Shown: positions 18,776-28,782, counted from the stretch's first letter. The stretch is DNA of 58,682 bases from Streptomyces sp. MS191 (GCF_008042125.1 NZ_RDBI01000040.1:436911-495592); one strand, 5' to 3'. Made by a program: numbers and translations. The notes: generated by a model not told the origin, from the letters alone.

Positions 18776-18869
18776 GCCCTCTCCGGACCACGGCCCCGGC
18801 ACTTCGGGGGCCGCCCGGCACACCCGCCCGCCACCGGCACATCCGCCCGCCGCCCGACCCCGCACACCC

Positions 18870-18897
18870 GGCCCGGCCGTCCTCGGACGGCCGGGCC
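18870..18897 (+). terminator. gylR terminator
   Basis: Inverted repeat ggcccggccgtcc (18870-18882) with its complement (18885-18897), 95 nt after the gylR stop and upstream of the glpF control region. Confidence 0.75.
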
Positions 18898-19033
18898 TCG
18901 GCGTTTCCCGGGACCGGCCGCCCCGCTCGGGGTGCCGTCGCGGAACCGTCCGGTAACGATCGCGTTATGCGCGTGGTTCGCGGGCAAGAACCCTTGACGC
19001 GCTGTTAACCCGGGGGCAAAACTTCCGTTCACC

Positions 19034-19050
19034 GGTCGACATTGTCGAAC
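19034..19050. promoter_or_regulatory. GylR operator candidate upstream of glpF
   Basis: GGTCGACATTGTCGAAC is an imperfect palindrome (8-1-8, seven of eight pairs). Its core resembles the palindrome at 17921-17939 in front of gylR. It is 128 nt before the glpF start and just downstream of a TTGACG hexamer, a fitting place for a repressor of the operon. Confidence 0.55.
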
Positions 19051-19177
19051 GCCTAACGGCAATACGCGCTAAGGTGTGACAGTGCCAAGGGCCGGCCAAC
19101 GCCCTCACACGAGGGCGCGGACCACCGGCGGGACCCGTGGTTCGCCTTCCCCTGGACGAAGGACAAAGGAGTCGCGG

Positions 19178-19966
19178 GTGTCCAGCTCCGACATCTTCAT
19201 CGGCGAGACCATCGGTACCGCCGTGCTCATCCTGCTCGGCGGTGGCGTCGTCGCCGCCGTCGTGCTCAAGCGCTCGAAGGCGCAGAACGCCGGCTGGCTG
19301 GCCATCACCTTCGGGTGGGGCTTCGCGGTCATGACGGCCGTCTACATGACGGCCTCGCTGTCCGGCGCCCACCTCAACCCGGCCGTCACGGTCGGCATCG
19401 CGATCAAGGACGGGGACTGGAGCAACGTCCCGGTCTACTTCGCCGGGCAGATGCTCGGCGCCATGATCGGTGCCGCCCTGGTCTGGATCGCCTACTACGG
19501 ACAGTTCCAGGCCCACCTCACGGACCCGGAGATCATCGCCGCGCCGCCGCACGAGGAGGGCATGGTCGACCAGAAGGCCTCCCCCAAGGCCGGTCCGGTG
19601 CTCGGCGTCTTCTCCACCGGCCCCGAGGTCCGCAACGTCTGGCAGAACCTCGCCACCGAGATCATCGGCACCGTCGTGCTCGTCCTCGCGGTGCTGACGC
19701 AGGGTCTCAACGACAGCGGCAAGGGCCTGGGCGTCATAGGCGCCCTCATCACCGCCTTCGTGGTCGTCTCCATCGGCCTCTCGCTCGGTGGCCCGACCGG
19801 CTACGCCATCAACCCGGCCCGTGACCTCGGTCCGCGCATCGTGCACGCCCTGCTCCCGCTGCCGAACAAGGGCGGCTCCGACTGGAGCTACGCCTGGATC
19901 CCGATCGCCGGTCCGCTGATCGGTGGCGCCCTCGCGGCGGGTATCTACAACCTCGCGTTCGCCTGA
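19178..19966 (+). CDS. glpF: glycerol uptake facilitator (aquaglyceroporin)
   Basis: A 262-residue MIP-family channel that lets glycerol diffuse across the membrane. Six membrane helices are evident, with the two pore motifs HLNPAVTVG (first half) and [11 protein letters not shown] (second half); the Asp after the second NPAR is typical of glycerol-conducting members. I use the GTG at 19178 with AAGGAG seven nt upstream; the ATG-type extension upstream is not family-like. First gene of glpF-glpK-glpD, 51 nt before glpK. Confidence 0.95.
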   Translation: MSSSDIFIGETIGTAVLILLGGGVVAAVVLKRSKAQNAGWLAITFGWGFAVMTAVYMTASLSGAHLNPAVTVGIAIKDGDWSNVPVYFAGQMLGAMIGAALVWIAYYGQFQAHLTDPEIIAAPPHEEGMVDQKASPKAGPVLGVFSTGPEVRNVWQNLATEIIGTVVLVLAVLTQGLNDSGKGLGVIGALITAFVVVSIGLSLGGPTGYAINPARDLGPRIVHALLPLPNKGGSDWSYAWIPIAGPLIGGALAAGIYNLAFA

Positions 19967-20017
19967 GCCGTACAGCAGTAGTCGAAGCCGACCCCTGAGA
20001 CCTCCTGGGAGCACCCC

Positions 20018-21544
20018 GTGACCGACGCACACACCAGCGGCCCCTTCATCGCCGCCATCGACCAGGGCACGACCTCGTCCCGCTGCATCGTCTTCGACAA
20101 GGACGGCCGGATCGTCTCGGTCGACCAGAAGGAGCACGAGCAGATCTTCCCCAAGCCCGGCTGGGTGGAGCACGACGCCGCCGAGATCTGGACCAACGTC
20201 CGGGAAGTGGTCGCCGGCGCGATCGAGAAGGGCGGCATCTCCGCCGCCGACGTCAAGGCCATCGGCATCACCAACCAGCGCGAGACCACGCTGCTGTGGG
20301 ACAAGAACACCGGCGAGCCGGTCCACAACGCGCTGGTCTGGCAGGACACCCGCACCGACGGGCTCTGCAAGGAACTCGGCCGCAACGTCGGCCAGGACCG
20401 CTTCCGCCGCGAGACCGGCCTGCCGCTCGCGAGCTACTTCTCCGGCCCGAAGGTCCGCTGGCTGCTCGACAACGTCGAGGGCCTGCGCGAGCGCGCCGAG
20501 CGCGGCGACATCCTCTTCGGGACCATGGACTCCTGGGTCATCTGGAACCTGACCGGCGGCGTCGACGGCGGCCACCACGTCACCGACGTGACCAACGCGT
20601 CGCGCACCATGCTGATGAACCTCCACACCATGGAGTGGGACGACAAGATCCTCCAGTCCATGGACATCCCGGCCGCCCTGCTGCCGGAGATCCGCTCCTC
20701 CGCCGAGGTCTACGGCCACGTCAAGGGCGGCGTCCTGGACGGCATCCCGGTCGCCTCCGCGCTCGGCGACCAGCAGGCCGCCCTGTTCGGCCAGACCTGT
20801 TTCGCCGAGGGCGAGGCCAAGTCCACCTACGGCACCGGCACCTTCATGCTGATGAACACCGGTGACAAGATCATCAACTCCTACAGCGGGCTGCTGACCA
20901 CCGTCGGCTACCAGATCGGCGAGGAGAAGCCGGTCTACGCCCTGGAGGGCTCGATCGCCGTCACCGGTTCGCTGGTGCAGTGGATGCGCGACCAGATGGG
21001 CCTGATCAAGTCCGCGGCCGAGATCGAGACCCTCGCGTCCTCGGTCGAGGACAACGGCGGCGCCTACTTCGTGCCGGCCTTCTCCGGCCTGTTCGCCCCG
21101 TACTGGCGCTCCGACGCCCGCGGTGTGATCGCCGGCCTCACCCGGTACGTCACCAAGGCGCACATCGCCCGCGCCGTGCTGGAGGCCACCGCCTGGCAGA
21201 CCCGCGAGATCACCGACGCCATGACGAAGGACTCCGGCGTCGAGCTGACGGCGCTCAAGGTCGACGGCGGCATGACCTCCAACAACCTGCTGATGCAGAC
21301 CCTCTCGGACTTCCTCGACGCGCCGGTCGTGCGCCCGATGGTCGCCGAGACCACCTGCCTCGGTGCCGCCTACGCCGCCGGCCTGGCCGTCGGCTTCTGG
21401 CCGGACACCGACGCCCTGCGCGCCAACTGGCGCCGCGCGGCGGAATGGACCCCTCGCATGGACGCCGACAAGCGTGACGGCGAGTACAAGAACTGGCTCA
21501 AGGCCGTGGAGCGCTCCATGGGCTGGCTCGACGAGGAAAACTGA
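20018..21544 (+). CDS. glpK: glycerol kinase
   Basis: A 508-residue FGGY-family kinase that phosphorylates glycerol to glycerol 3-phosphate in the cytoplasm, trapping the sugar and making the GylR effector. The N-terminal phosphate loop is [12 protein letters not shown], substrate residues include WGxxD-type LVWQDTRTD, and the second domain has the KSTYGTGTF and [14 protein letters not shown] motifs. It starts at a GTG with GGGAG upstream and ends 16 nt before glpD. Confidence 0.97.
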   Translation: MTDAHTSGPFIAAIDQGTTSSRCIVFDKDGRIVSVDQKEHEQIFPKPGWVEHDAAEIWTNVREVVAGAIEKGGISAADVKAIGITNQRETTLLWDKNTGEPVHNALVWQDTRTDGLCKELGRNVGQDRFRRETGLPLASYFSGPKVRWLLDNVEGLRERAERGDILFGTMDSWVIWNLTGGVDGGHHVTDVTNASRTMLMNLHTMEWDDKILQSMDIPAALLPEIRSSAEVYGHVKGGVLDGIPVASALGDQQAALFGQTCFAEGEAKSTYGTGTFMLMNTGDKIINSYSGLLTTVGYQIGEEKPVYALEGSIAVTGSLVQWMRDQMGLIKSAAEIETLASSVEDNGGAYFVPAFSGLFAPYWRSDARGVIAGLTRYVTKAHIARAVLEATAWQTREITDAMTKDSGVELTALKVDGGMTSNNLLMQTLSDFLDAPVVRPMVAETTCLGAAYAAGLAVGFWPDTDALRANWRRAAEWTPRMDADKRDGEYKNWLKAVERSMGWLDEEN

Positions 21545-21560
21545 CGAGGAGTAGATCGAC

Positions 21561-23171
21561 ATGACCACCCTGCAGAGCGTCCCCGCCCTCGGGACGCGAC
21601 CGGCCGCCGGTTCCCAGCCGAGCCGCGCCGAGACTCGGGAGCAGCTTTCCAAGGCGACGTACGACCTCCTGGTGATCGGCGGCGGCATCCTGGGCATCTC
21701 CACCGCCTGGCACGCCGCGCAGTCGGGCCTGCGGGTGGCCCTGGTGGACGCCGGCGACTTCGCCGGCGCCACCTCCTCCGCCTCCTCCAAGCTCCTCCAC
21801 GGCGGCCTGCGCTACCTGCAGACCGGCGCGGTGAAGCTGGTCGCGGAGAACCACTTCGAGCGACGTGCGGTGTCGCGCCAGGTGGCACCGCACCTCGCCA
21901 ACCCCCTCACCTTCTACCTGCCCGTCTACAAGGGCGGCCCGCACGGCGCGGCCAAGCTCGGCGCCGGTGTCTTCGCCTACTCCGCCCTGTCGGCGTTCGG
22001 TGACGGCGTCGGGCACCTGCTCTCCCCGGCCAAGGCCGCGCAGGACGTGCCGGAGCTGCGCACCGACAACCTCAAGGCCGTGGCCGTGTACGGCGACGAC
22101 CAGATGAACGACGCCCGGATGGCGCTGATGACGGTCCGCGCCGCGGTCGCCGCCGGCGCCACCGTCCTCAACCACGCCGAGGTCACCGGGCTGCGCTTCA
22201 CCCGGGGCCGTGTCACCGGCGCCGAGCTCCGGGACCGCACCAGCGGCGACGAGTTCGGCGTCTCCGCCCGGCTCGTCCTCAACGCCACCGGTCCGTGGGT
22301 CGACCACCTGCGCCGGATGGAGGACCCCAACGCGGCCCCCTCCATCCGCCTTTCCAAGGGCGCGCACCTGGTCCTCAAGCGCACCTCTCCGTGGAAGGCC
22401 GCGCTGGCCACGCCGATCGACAAGTACCGCATCACCTTCGCCCTCCCCTGGGAGGACATGCTGCTCCTCGGCACCACCGACGAGGAGTACGAGGGCGACC
22501 CCGGCCAGGTCGAGGTCACCGAGAAGGACACCGCCCAGATCCTGGACGAGGCCGCCTTCTCCATCCGTGACCAGCAGTTGTCGCGCGACCTGATCACCTA
22601 CGCCTTCGCCGGTCTGCGGGTGCTGCCGGGCGGGCCGGGCGACACCTCCAAGGCCAAGCGCGAGACAGTCGTCACCGAGGGCCGCGGCGGCATGCTCTCC
22701 GTGGCCGGCGGCAAGTGGACGACCTTCCGTCACATCGGCCGTACGGTGATGAAGAAGCTGGAGGCCCTGCCCGGTCACCCGCTGGGCGAGGACTACGAGC
22801 CGGTCTCCACGCTGCCGAAGCGGCTGCCGCTGCCCGGCATAGCCAACCCCAACGCGGTGGCCCACCGGCTGCTCGTGGACGGCCCGGCCCCCGGTCCGCG
22901 GATGGCCGCCGACACGGCCAGGCACCTGGCCACGCACTACGGTTCGCTCTCCTTCGACATCGCCCGGATGGCGAACGAGAACCCGGAGCTGGCGGAGCGC
23001 ATCCACCCGGACGCCCCGGAGATCTGGGCGCAGGTCGCCTACGCCCGCGACCACGAGTGGGCCGAGACGGCGGACGACGTGCTGCGCCGCCGCACCACGC
23101 TGACGATCCGCGGCCTTGCCACGGACGAGATCCGCGGCAAGGTCGAGGATCTGCTCGGCAGGAAGGCCTGA
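21561..23171 (+). CDS. glpD: glycerol-3-phosphate dehydrogenase (aerobic, FAD)
   Basis: A 536-residue membrane-associated flavoenzyme oxidising glycerol 3-phosphate to dihydroxyacetone phosphate and feeding the respiratory chain. The dinucleotide fold LLVIGGGILGISTAW is near residue 36 and the family signature SSASSKLLHGGLRYL follows. The C-terminal domain (from about 400) is the helical GlpD cap. An AGGAGTAG site precedes the ATG. Last gene of the gyl operon, followed by a strong terminator. Confidence 0.96.
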   Translation: MTTLQSVPALGTRPAAGSQPSRAETREQLSKATYDLLVIGGGILGISTAWHAAQSGLRVALVDAGDFAGATSSASSKLLHGGLRYLQTGAVKLVAENHFERRAVSRQVAPHLANPLTFYLPVYKGGPHGAAKLGAGVFAYSALSAFGDGVGHLLSPAKAAQDVPELRTDNLKAVAVYGDDQMNDARMALMTVRAAVAAGATVLNHAEVTGLRFTRGRVTGAELRDRTSGDEFGVSARLVLNATGPWVDHLRRMEDPNAAPSIRLSKGAHLVLKRTSPWKAALATPIDKYRITFALPWEDMLLLGTTDEEYEGDPGQVEVTEKDTAQILDEAAFSIRDQQLSRDLITYAFAGLRVLPGGPGDTSKAKRETVVTEGRGGMLSVAGGKWTTFRHIGRTVMKKLEALPGHPLGEDYEPVSTLPKRLPLPGIANPNAVAHRLLVDGPAPGPRMAADTARHLATHYGSLSFDIARMANENPELAERIHPDAPEIWAQVAYARDHEWAETADDVLRRRTTLTIRGLATDEIRGKVEDLLGRKA

Positions 23172-23186
23172 CACACCGGGCCGGTT

Positions 23187-23220
23187 CTCGGGGGCGGTCC
23201 GTTCACGGACCGCCCCCGAG
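23187..23220 (+). terminator. gyl operon terminator
   Basis: A 15-bp perfect stem (23187-23201 with 23206-23220; arm ctcgggggcggtccg) with a TTCA loop, 15 nt after the glpD stop. Confidence 0.9.
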
Positions 23221-23297
23221 GCGCGTCCCGGGCCGGCCCGGGACGCGCGCCACACGGCCGCCACACCACCGCAACAGTGGCCCGGGAGAGTTGGACC

Positions 23298-24359
23298 ATG
23301 AAGTTCCAGGTGCTCTCCCTCATCGGCCATGCCCCCCATCCCCTCACCGGCGAACTGCCCACCGCGGCGGACCGGTTGGAGCAGGTTCTCGCGGTCGGCG
23401 AGGCCGCCGAGCGGCTCGGCTTCGACGCGTACGCCCTCGGCGAGCGGCACGCGGGGCCGTTCCTCTCCTCCAGCCCGACGGCGGTGCTGGGCGCGCTGGC
23501 CGCCCGCACCTCCCGGATCCGGCTGCTCACCGGTGTCACGGTCGTCGCGATCCTCGACCCGGTGCGGGTCGCCGAGGACTACGCCACGCTCGACCAGCTC
23601 TCCCGCGGCCGGGTCGAGCTCGTCATCGGCAAGGGCGCCGAGGCCGGCCACTTCGACCTCTTCGGCCTGGACGAGAGCCGGCAGTGGGACCTCCAGCGGG
23701 AGAAGTACGAGCTGCTGCGCCGGCTGTGGAGCGAGGAGGGGGTGGACTGGGAGGGCGAGTTCCGTCCGCCGCTGAAGGGCGTGACCACGGTCCCCCGGCC
23801 GTACGACGGCGTGCCGCGCGTGTGGCACGGCTCGGCCACCAGCCGCAACTCCCCCGAACTCGCGGCGAGGCACGGCGACCCGCTGTTCACCGCCAACGCG
23901 ATCCAGCCCCGGGCGGCCTACGCGAGGCTCATCGCGCACTACCGCGAGAGGTTCGAGGAGCACGGGCACGACCCGGCGCACGCGCGCGTGGCGGCCGGAT
24001 CCGGCGGACTGCTGATCGCCGACACGCCCCGTGAGGCGGTCGTCCGCTACAAGGACCTCTACGAGGCACGCGTACGGCAGAACTTCAGGCCCCACCTGGA
24101 GGGGAAGGCCGGGTACAACACCCCGTTCCGCACGATCGAGGAGGCCATCGCCGACGGGCCGCAGCTGATCGGCTCCCCGCAGCAGATCATCGACAAGATC
24201 CTCGGATACCACGAGGTCTACGGCCACGACCTCCAGTCGATCACCGTCGACGGGTTCGGCCAGTCCACGGCCGAACAGACCGAGACTCTGCAGCGCTTCG
24301 CCGAGGAGATCGCGCCCGTCGTCCGCAAGGAGGCGCCCAGCACGCTGTGGGAGGACTGA
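23298..24359 (+). CDS. LLM-class flavin-dependent oxidoreductase
   Basis: A 353-residue member of the luciferase-like monooxygenase superfamily (TIM barrel binding FMN or F420). Typical blocks: AAERLGFDAYALGERHAGPF near residue 40, TSRIRLLTGVTVVAILDPVRVAEDYATLDQ split across residues 70-105, then GRVELVIGKGAE. The substrate is unknown. The ATG at 23298 follows GGGAGAG. It is monocistronic between the gyl terminator and the PAC2 gene. I cannot tell whether it is FMN- or F420-dependent. Confidence 0.86.
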   Translation: MKFQVLSLIGHAPHPLTGELPTAADRLEQVLAVGEAAERLGFDAYALGERHAGPFLSSSPTAVLGALAARTSRIRLLTGVTVVAILDPVRVAEDYATLDQLSRGRVELVIGKGAEAGHFDLFGLDESRQWDLQREKYELLRRLWSEEGVDWEGEFRPPLKGVTTVPRPYDGVPRVWHGSATSRNSPELAARHGDPLFTANAIQPRAAYARLIAHYRERFEEHGHDPAHARVAAGSGGLLIADTPREAVVRYKDLYEARVRQNFRPHLEGKAGYNTPFRTIEEAIADGPQLIGSPQQIIDKILGYHEVYGHDLQSITVDGFGQSTAEQTETLQRFAEEIAPVVRKEAPSTLWED

Positions 24360-24500
24360 GCCCGCCGTGTGCCGACTCGTGTTCCTGGGTAGTCGATCAC
24401 GGGAACGAGGGCCCCCGGGAGGCTGCGGGGGCTGCGGCCGGACCGCCGGAAAGCCGTAAGGTTGGTCCGTACGGCAGGAACGTCGAAAAGGAGGCACTGG

Positions 24501-25574
24501 GTGATCGAGCTCGAGGGGGTTCCCGAGCTGATCGACCCGGTCATGGTGGCCGCGTTCGAGGGCTGGAACGACGCCGGCGACGCCGCCTCCACCGCGGTCG
24601 CCCACCTGGACCGGGAATGGAAGGGCGAGGTGTTCGCGGCGCTCGACGCCGAGGACTACTACGACTTCCAGGTCAACCGGCCGACGGTGTGGCTCGACAA
24701 CGGGGTCCGGAAGATCACCTGGCCGACGACCCGGCTCTCCGTGGTCAGGATCCGCGGCGAGAAGCCCCGTGACCTGGTCCTGGTCCGCGGGATCGAGCCG
24801 TCGATGCGGTGGCGTTCGTTCTGCAACGAGATCCTGGGCTTCGCCCACGAACTCGGCGTGGAGATGGTGGTGATCCTGGGCGCGCTGCTCGGCGACACCC
24901 CGCACACCCGGCCGGTCCCGGTCAGCGGCGTCACGTCCGATCCGGACCTGGCGCGGACGATGGACCTGGAGGAGACGCGCTACGAGGGCCCCACGGGCAT
25001 CGTCGGCATCCTCCAGGAGGCCTGTACGCACGCGGGGGTGCCGGCGGTGAGCCTCTGGGCGGCCGTGCCGCACTACGTCTCGCAGCCGCCGAACCCGAAG
25101 GCGACGCTGGCGCTGCTGAACCGGCTCGAGGACCTGATCGACCTGCGCATCCCGCTCGGCGAGCTGCCCGAGGACGCGCGGGCCTGGCAGGTGGGGGTGG
25201 ACCAGTTGGCCTCCGAGGACAGCGAAGTCGCCGAGTACGTGCAGACGTTGGAGGAGGCCCGGGACACCGCGGAGCTTCCGGAGGCCTCCGGCGATGCGAT
25301 CGCCCGGGAGTTCGAGCGGTACCTGCGGCGGCGCGAGCCCGGTCAGGGACCGGGGCAGGGCCCGGGTCTGGCCACCGACAGCGGTGACACCTCGTATCTG
25401 AGGGACCCGTCCAGCGGGCGCACCCGGCCGCCGAAGCCGGAGCAGCCGGGCCCCGAGGCGCCGCCGGAGCCGGGCGGACCGGAGCAGCCGCCGGCACCCC
25501 GCGAGGACGCCGACGACGACACGGACCAGACCGGCGGCACCGGCGAGGACGGCGGCCGGGACGGCGACGGCTGA
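24501..25574 (+). CDS. PAC2 family protein
   Basis: A 357-residue protein related to the proteasome-assembly chaperone 2 superfamily. The core (about 1-260) includes LIDPVMVAAFEGWNDAGDAA, MVVILGALLGDTPHTRPVPV and the GIVGILQEAC segment. The last 80 residues are a Pro/Gly/Asp-rich disordered tail. I use the GTG at 24501 preceded by AAAGGAGG. The biochemical role in actinobacteria is not known to me; co-occurrence with the 20S proteasome elsewhere in the window is suggestive but not evidence of a direct link. Confidence 0.88.
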   Translation: MIELEGVPELIDPVMVAAFEGWNDAGDAASTAVAHLDREWKGEVFAALDAEDYYDFQVNRPTVWLDNGVRKITWPTTRLSVVRIRGEKPRDLVLVRGIEPSMRWRSFCNEILGFAHELGVEMVVILGALLGDTPHTRPVPVSGVTSDPDLARTMDLEETRYEGPTGIVGILQEACTHAGVPAVSLWAAVPHYVSQPPNPKATLALLNRLEDLIDLRIPLGELPEDARAWQVGVDQLASEDSEVAEYVQTLEEARDTAELPEASGDAIAREFERYLRRREPGQGPGQGPGLATDSGDTSYLRDPSSGRTRPPKPEQPGPEAPPEPGGPEQPPAPREDADDDTDQTGGTGEDGGRDGDG

Positions 25575-25599
25575 GGCGGGTACGCGCCCGTGACGCGCG

Positions 25600-25629
25600 G
25601 GGGCCGCGCCGGAGTTCCGGCGCGGCCCC
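25600..25629. terminator. bidirectional terminator
   Basis: A 13-bp perfect stem ggggccgcgccgg (25600-25612) with its complement (25617-25629), AGTT loop, between converging PAC2 and GH31 genes. Confidence 0.85.
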
Positions 25630-25643
25630 TTCTCGTCCGACCG

Positions 25644-28600
25644 TCAGGCGCACGCGAAGCGCGCCGCGGCCCAGTCGCCGTGGTCACCGCTCTTCGAGCC
25701 GTTCGTGTCGGTGATCCGGAGGCGGACATGCCGGGCGCCGGTGACGTCGACGTCCACCGGGAGCGTCGCCGAGGCGCCGGTCAGCCGGGGGGAGGTCCAC
25801 AGGACCTTGCCGTCGGCCTCCACCGAGAACGCCACGTCCCCGTAGCCGTCGATCTCGTCGTCGATGCCGACGTCGGCGGTGAAGGCGGTGCAGCGTCCGC
25901 CGAGGTAGACCTCGATGTCGGAGTCGGCGTGGGCACCGACGCCCTTCTCGTACGTCCTGCCCGCCAGCGTGAGCGGGTGGCCGTCGGTCGCGCCCGACTC
26001 GCCGTTGGACCGGTCGCGCTCGGGCGGCCCCCAGCCGTTCGTGGACCTCAGCCAGACCAGGTCGCTCGCCCAGGCGTCGGCGGAGGGCGGCTGCGGCATC
26101 ACCCCGACCGCGAAGCGCTGGACGGCGGTGCGGTCCTGTCCGGCGGACCGGTGGCGGACGGTCGCGGTGAGGGTGGCCTCGCCGGGGGTGGCGGACCCGG
26201 GCGGGGTCACGGCGACCTCGACCCGCCGGGTGGTGCCGGCCGGGACGCGCGCGATCGGGGCGGCCGGGGTGACCTGCCAGCCCGCCGGGACGTCGAGGGA
26301 GACCTCGACGCCCGTGGCGTCCCGGTCCCCCGCGGTGACGTCGACCGCGACCGTGCCCGGGGTGCCGGCGCCCAGTTCCTGTCCGGCCGGCGCGGCGAGC
26401 CTGGCGGCCGCGCCCGGGACGGCTCCGCCGACCGCGCTGGTGTCCTTCAGTTCCAGCGTGAACGCGCGGTCGGTGCGCAGGGCGGCGGTCTTGACCTTCA
26501 CCACTCCCCCGCGGTCGTCCCGGTCGTACCACCAGCCCTGCGACGCGGCCTCGTAGGCGGCGCGCGAGGTGAACCGGGGCAGGGTCCCGCCGAGTTCGAC
26601 GGCCGACGGCGCGTCGCCGGTGTGGACGGTGAACTGGTAGGGCCGAGCGGCGGACTTGCCGGCGAAGGTGCCCTGGCTCGCACCGATCCGGACGGTCACG
26701 TCTCCCGCGCCGCGCCGCGGGGCCACGACGTCCGCGCGCTGGGTGGCGTACCGGCCGGCCCGGTGCTCGCGGGTGACGCCGTCGTCCTCGTAGAGCGTGA
26801 AGGAGGACGTGCCCTGCGGGTAGACGTCCCAGGCGAGCGGGGAACCGGCGGTGCGGTCGGCGTAGGAGCGGATGCCGCCGGGCCACATGGGGACCGTCGC
26901 CCCGGCGCGGACGAACAGGGGCAGGGTGTCCAGCGGGGCGCTGTAGTCGTCGACCGTGACCGGGCCCTCGTAGGTGCGCCCGCTCCAGTAGTCGATCCAG
27001 GTGCCCGCGGGCAGGTAGATCCCGTCGCGCTCGACGGCGTCCTGGTACACGGGGGCGACGAGGAAGTCCTCACCGCTGAGGAACTCGTACTTGGCCGCGT
27101 CGCCGGCCGCCTTCGGGTCGTCCGGGTACTCCAGGACGAGCGGCCGGGCGAGGCCGACGCCGGTCGTGGTGGCGCGGTGGGCGTGCGAGTAGATGTAGGG
27201 GAGCAGGGCCTCGTGGAGCTTGAGGGAGGCGCGGTTGATCGAGGTGTACGGCTCGCCGTAGCGGAAGGGCTGCTTGTCGTTCGCGGCCCAGCCGTCCATG
27301 GTCATGGTGACCGGCAGGAACGTCTTCCACTGGAGGTCGCGGGTGTAGGTCTTGGCGCTGCCGCCGAAGATGCCGTCGACGTCGCCGGTGGTGTAGGCGA
27401 GTCCGGACATGGAGGCGCCGGCGTAGGTGGGGATCTGCCAGCGGATGTACTCCCAGCTGCCGGACTGGTCGCCGGACCACTGCACACCGCAGCGCTGGGC
27501 GCCGGACCAGCTCTCGGGGGCCCAGGTGAAGCCGCGGGCGCCGCTGTTGGCCTCGATCCCGGCGTAGGCGTCCTTGCAGCCGTCGAGGGCGAACTTGTAG
27601 CCCTCGCCCACCCAGGCGACGTCCAGCTTGGCGACGCGCTGGCCGGCCTTGACCTGTTCGCCGAGCCGGTCGATGCCGTCCTCGGTCCACAGGCCGAGCT
27701 GCATCTTGCGCTGCTGGAGGCCCTGGGCGGTCTCGGCGAGGTTCTCGTAGCCGCAGCCGTAGCCGTCGTTGACGAGCATCCAGCCGTTGGGCATGTCGTT
27801 GGCGACGTAGCCGTCGGCGATCTTCAGGGCGTCGAGGGTGTGGCGCTCGCCGCGGTTGGCGTTGTGGAGGTAGCAGTCGGCGTCGCCGATCTCCAGGCCG
27901 TAGACGGGCGGCAGGAAGGGTTTGCCGGTGAGGCTCGTGTACCGGCCGATGACGTCCTTGGCCGCGTCGGAGCCGTCGCCCGCGAAGTAGTAGGCGTCGA
28001 AACGCCGTTCGCGGGCGGTGGTGGTGACGGGCTCGCCGAAGACGTAGGTGTTCGGGGCGTAGGTGTTGCGGTAGACGCCGTAGCCGGCCGAGGAGAGGTA
28101 GAACGGGACGGAGTTGGGGTGCCCGCCGTCGTTCCAGTTGTAGTCGACGCCGACCTCGACGGTCTTGCCGCGGTGCGAGGTGTTGCCGCGGCCGTTCTGC
28201 ATGCCGGCGCCGTAGAACTGCTCGCCGGCGCCCCGGGCGAGGGACTGGGTGGTCCGGTCCTGGTCCCACGTCAGGCCCTGGGTCTCGGACCACAGGGGGG
28301 TGCCGTCGGCGCGGAAGGCGGCGAAGCGGAGCGGCGCCTTGTAGGCGCGCAGGGTCACCTTCGCGGAGGTGAGTTCGTAGCGGTCGCCGCGGTCGTACCA
28401 GCGGGTGGCGGGCGGCGGGCCCTGCGGCAGGACGACGTCCTGGCCGGTGGGGTCGGTGAACTTCCCGTCGGGGGACAGTTCGATGCGGAAGGTCTCCGGG
28501 GTGACGAAGCTGACGCGGGCCTCGGCCGGGCCGGCGCTCAGGCGGTAGACGGAGCCTTCGGCGGCGAAGCCGGTGACGTCCCCGACCGTGGTGGGGGCCG

Positions 28601-28679
28601 GTTCGGCTGACTGGGCGCTGCCGGATCCCGCGAAGGTCGCGAGGAGTCCGAGCATGGCGCCTGCGAATGCAGTCTTCAT
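25644..28679 (-). CDS. secreted GH31 alpha-glycosidase with NEW3 and NPCBM domains
   Basis: A 1011-residue secreted glycoside hydrolase. A signal peptide (about 1-25, ending AQSA) precedes a GH31 N-terminal beta domain, a TIM barrel with the likely nucleophile in KLDVAWVG (near 351) and likely acid/base in GDVDGIFGG (near 433), C-terminal beta domains, a NEW3-type module and a terminal NPCBM carbohydrate-binding domain. GH31 enzymes are retaining alpha-glycosidases; the exact sugar cannot be told, though this domain set recalls GH31 enzymes acting on alpha-GalNAc or alpha-glucosides. I use the ATG at 28677-28679; an ATG six codons upstream (28697) is equally possible and neither has a clear ribosome-binding site. 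Confidence 0.88.
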   Translation of the reverse strand: MKTAFAGAMLGLLATFAGSGSAQSAEPAPTTVGDVTGFAAEGSVYRLSAGPAEARVSFVTPETFRIELSPDGKFTDPTGQDVVLPQGPPPATRWYDRGDRYELTSAKVTLRAYKAPLRFAAFRADGTPLWSETQGLTWDQDRTTQSLARGAGEQFYGAGMQNGRGNTSHRGKTVEVGVDYNWNDGGHPNSVPFYLSSAGYGVYRNTYAPNTYVFGEPVTTTARERRFDAYYFAGDGSDAAKDVIGRYTSLTGKPFLPPVYGLEIGDADCYLHNANRGERHTLDALKIADGYVANDMPNGWMLVNDGYGCGYENLAETAQGLQQRKMQLGLWTEDGIDRLGEQVKAGQRVAKLDVAWVGEGYKFALDGCKDAYAGIEANSGARGFTWAPESWSGAQRCGVQWSGDQSGSWEYIRWQIPTYAGASMSGLAYTTGDVDGIFGGSAKTYTRDLQWKTFLPVTMTMDGWAANDKQPFRYGEPYTSINRASLKLHEALLPYIYSHAHRATTTGVGLARPLVLEYPDDPKAAGDAAKYEFLSGEDFLVAPVYQDAVERDGIYLPAGTWIDYWSGRTYEGPVTVDDYSAPLDTLPLFVRAGATVPMWPGGIRSYADRTAGSPLAWDVYPQGTSSFTLYEDDGVTREHRAGRYATQRADVVAPRRGAGDVTVRIGASQGTFAGKSAARPYQFTVHTGDAPSAVELGGTLPRFTSRAAYEAASQGWWYDRDDRGGVVKVKTAALRTDRAFTLELKDTSAVGGAVPGAAARLAAPAGQELGAGTPGTVAVDVTAGDRDATGVEVSLDVPAGWQVTPAAPIARVPAGTTRRVEVAVTPPGSATPGEATLTATVRHRSAGQDRTAVQRFAVGVMPQPPSADAWASDLVWLRSTNGWGPPERDRSNGESGATDGHPLTLAGRTYEKGVGAHADSDIEVYLGGRCTAFTADVGIDDEIDGYGDVAFSVEADGKVLWTSPRLTGASATLPVDVDVTGARHVRLRITDTNGSKSGDHGDWAAARFACA

Positions 28680-28681
28680 GC

Positions 28682-28695
28682 GCAATGTTGATTGC
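28682..28695. promoter_or_regulatory. operator-like palindrome over the GH31 start
   Basis: GCAATGTTGATTGC (5-4-5) lies between the two candidate start codons of the GH31 gene. Sugar-responsive LacI-type repressors bind such sites near promoters, and TAAATA on the minus strand just upstream could be a -10. Regulator and promoter are inferred only. Confidence 0.35.
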
Positions 28696-28743
28696 ATGGA
28701 CGGTATTTAGCGCAGAAACGAGCAAGGAGCCAGGACAAAACGG

Positions 28744-28782
28744 AACCGCCCTCGGACTTCGGCTGGAAGTCCAAGGGCGGTT
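28744..28782 (-). terminator. mshC terminator
   Basis: Long stem: aaccgccct (28744-28752) and ggactt (28754-28759) pair with aagtcc (28767-28772) and agggcggtt (28774-28782), one mismatch, 30 nt after the mshC stop. Confidence 0.8.

Larger units (their letters stand above)
18776..19177. other. 402-nt gylR-glpF intergenic region
   Basis: No gene is visible. It holds the gylR terminator (18870-18897), a TTGACG hexamer at 18994-18999 that could be a -35 element, an operator-like palindrome at 19034-19050, and the glpF leader with AAGGAG at 19166-19171. I cannot assign the glpF -10 with confidence. Confidence 0.6.
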
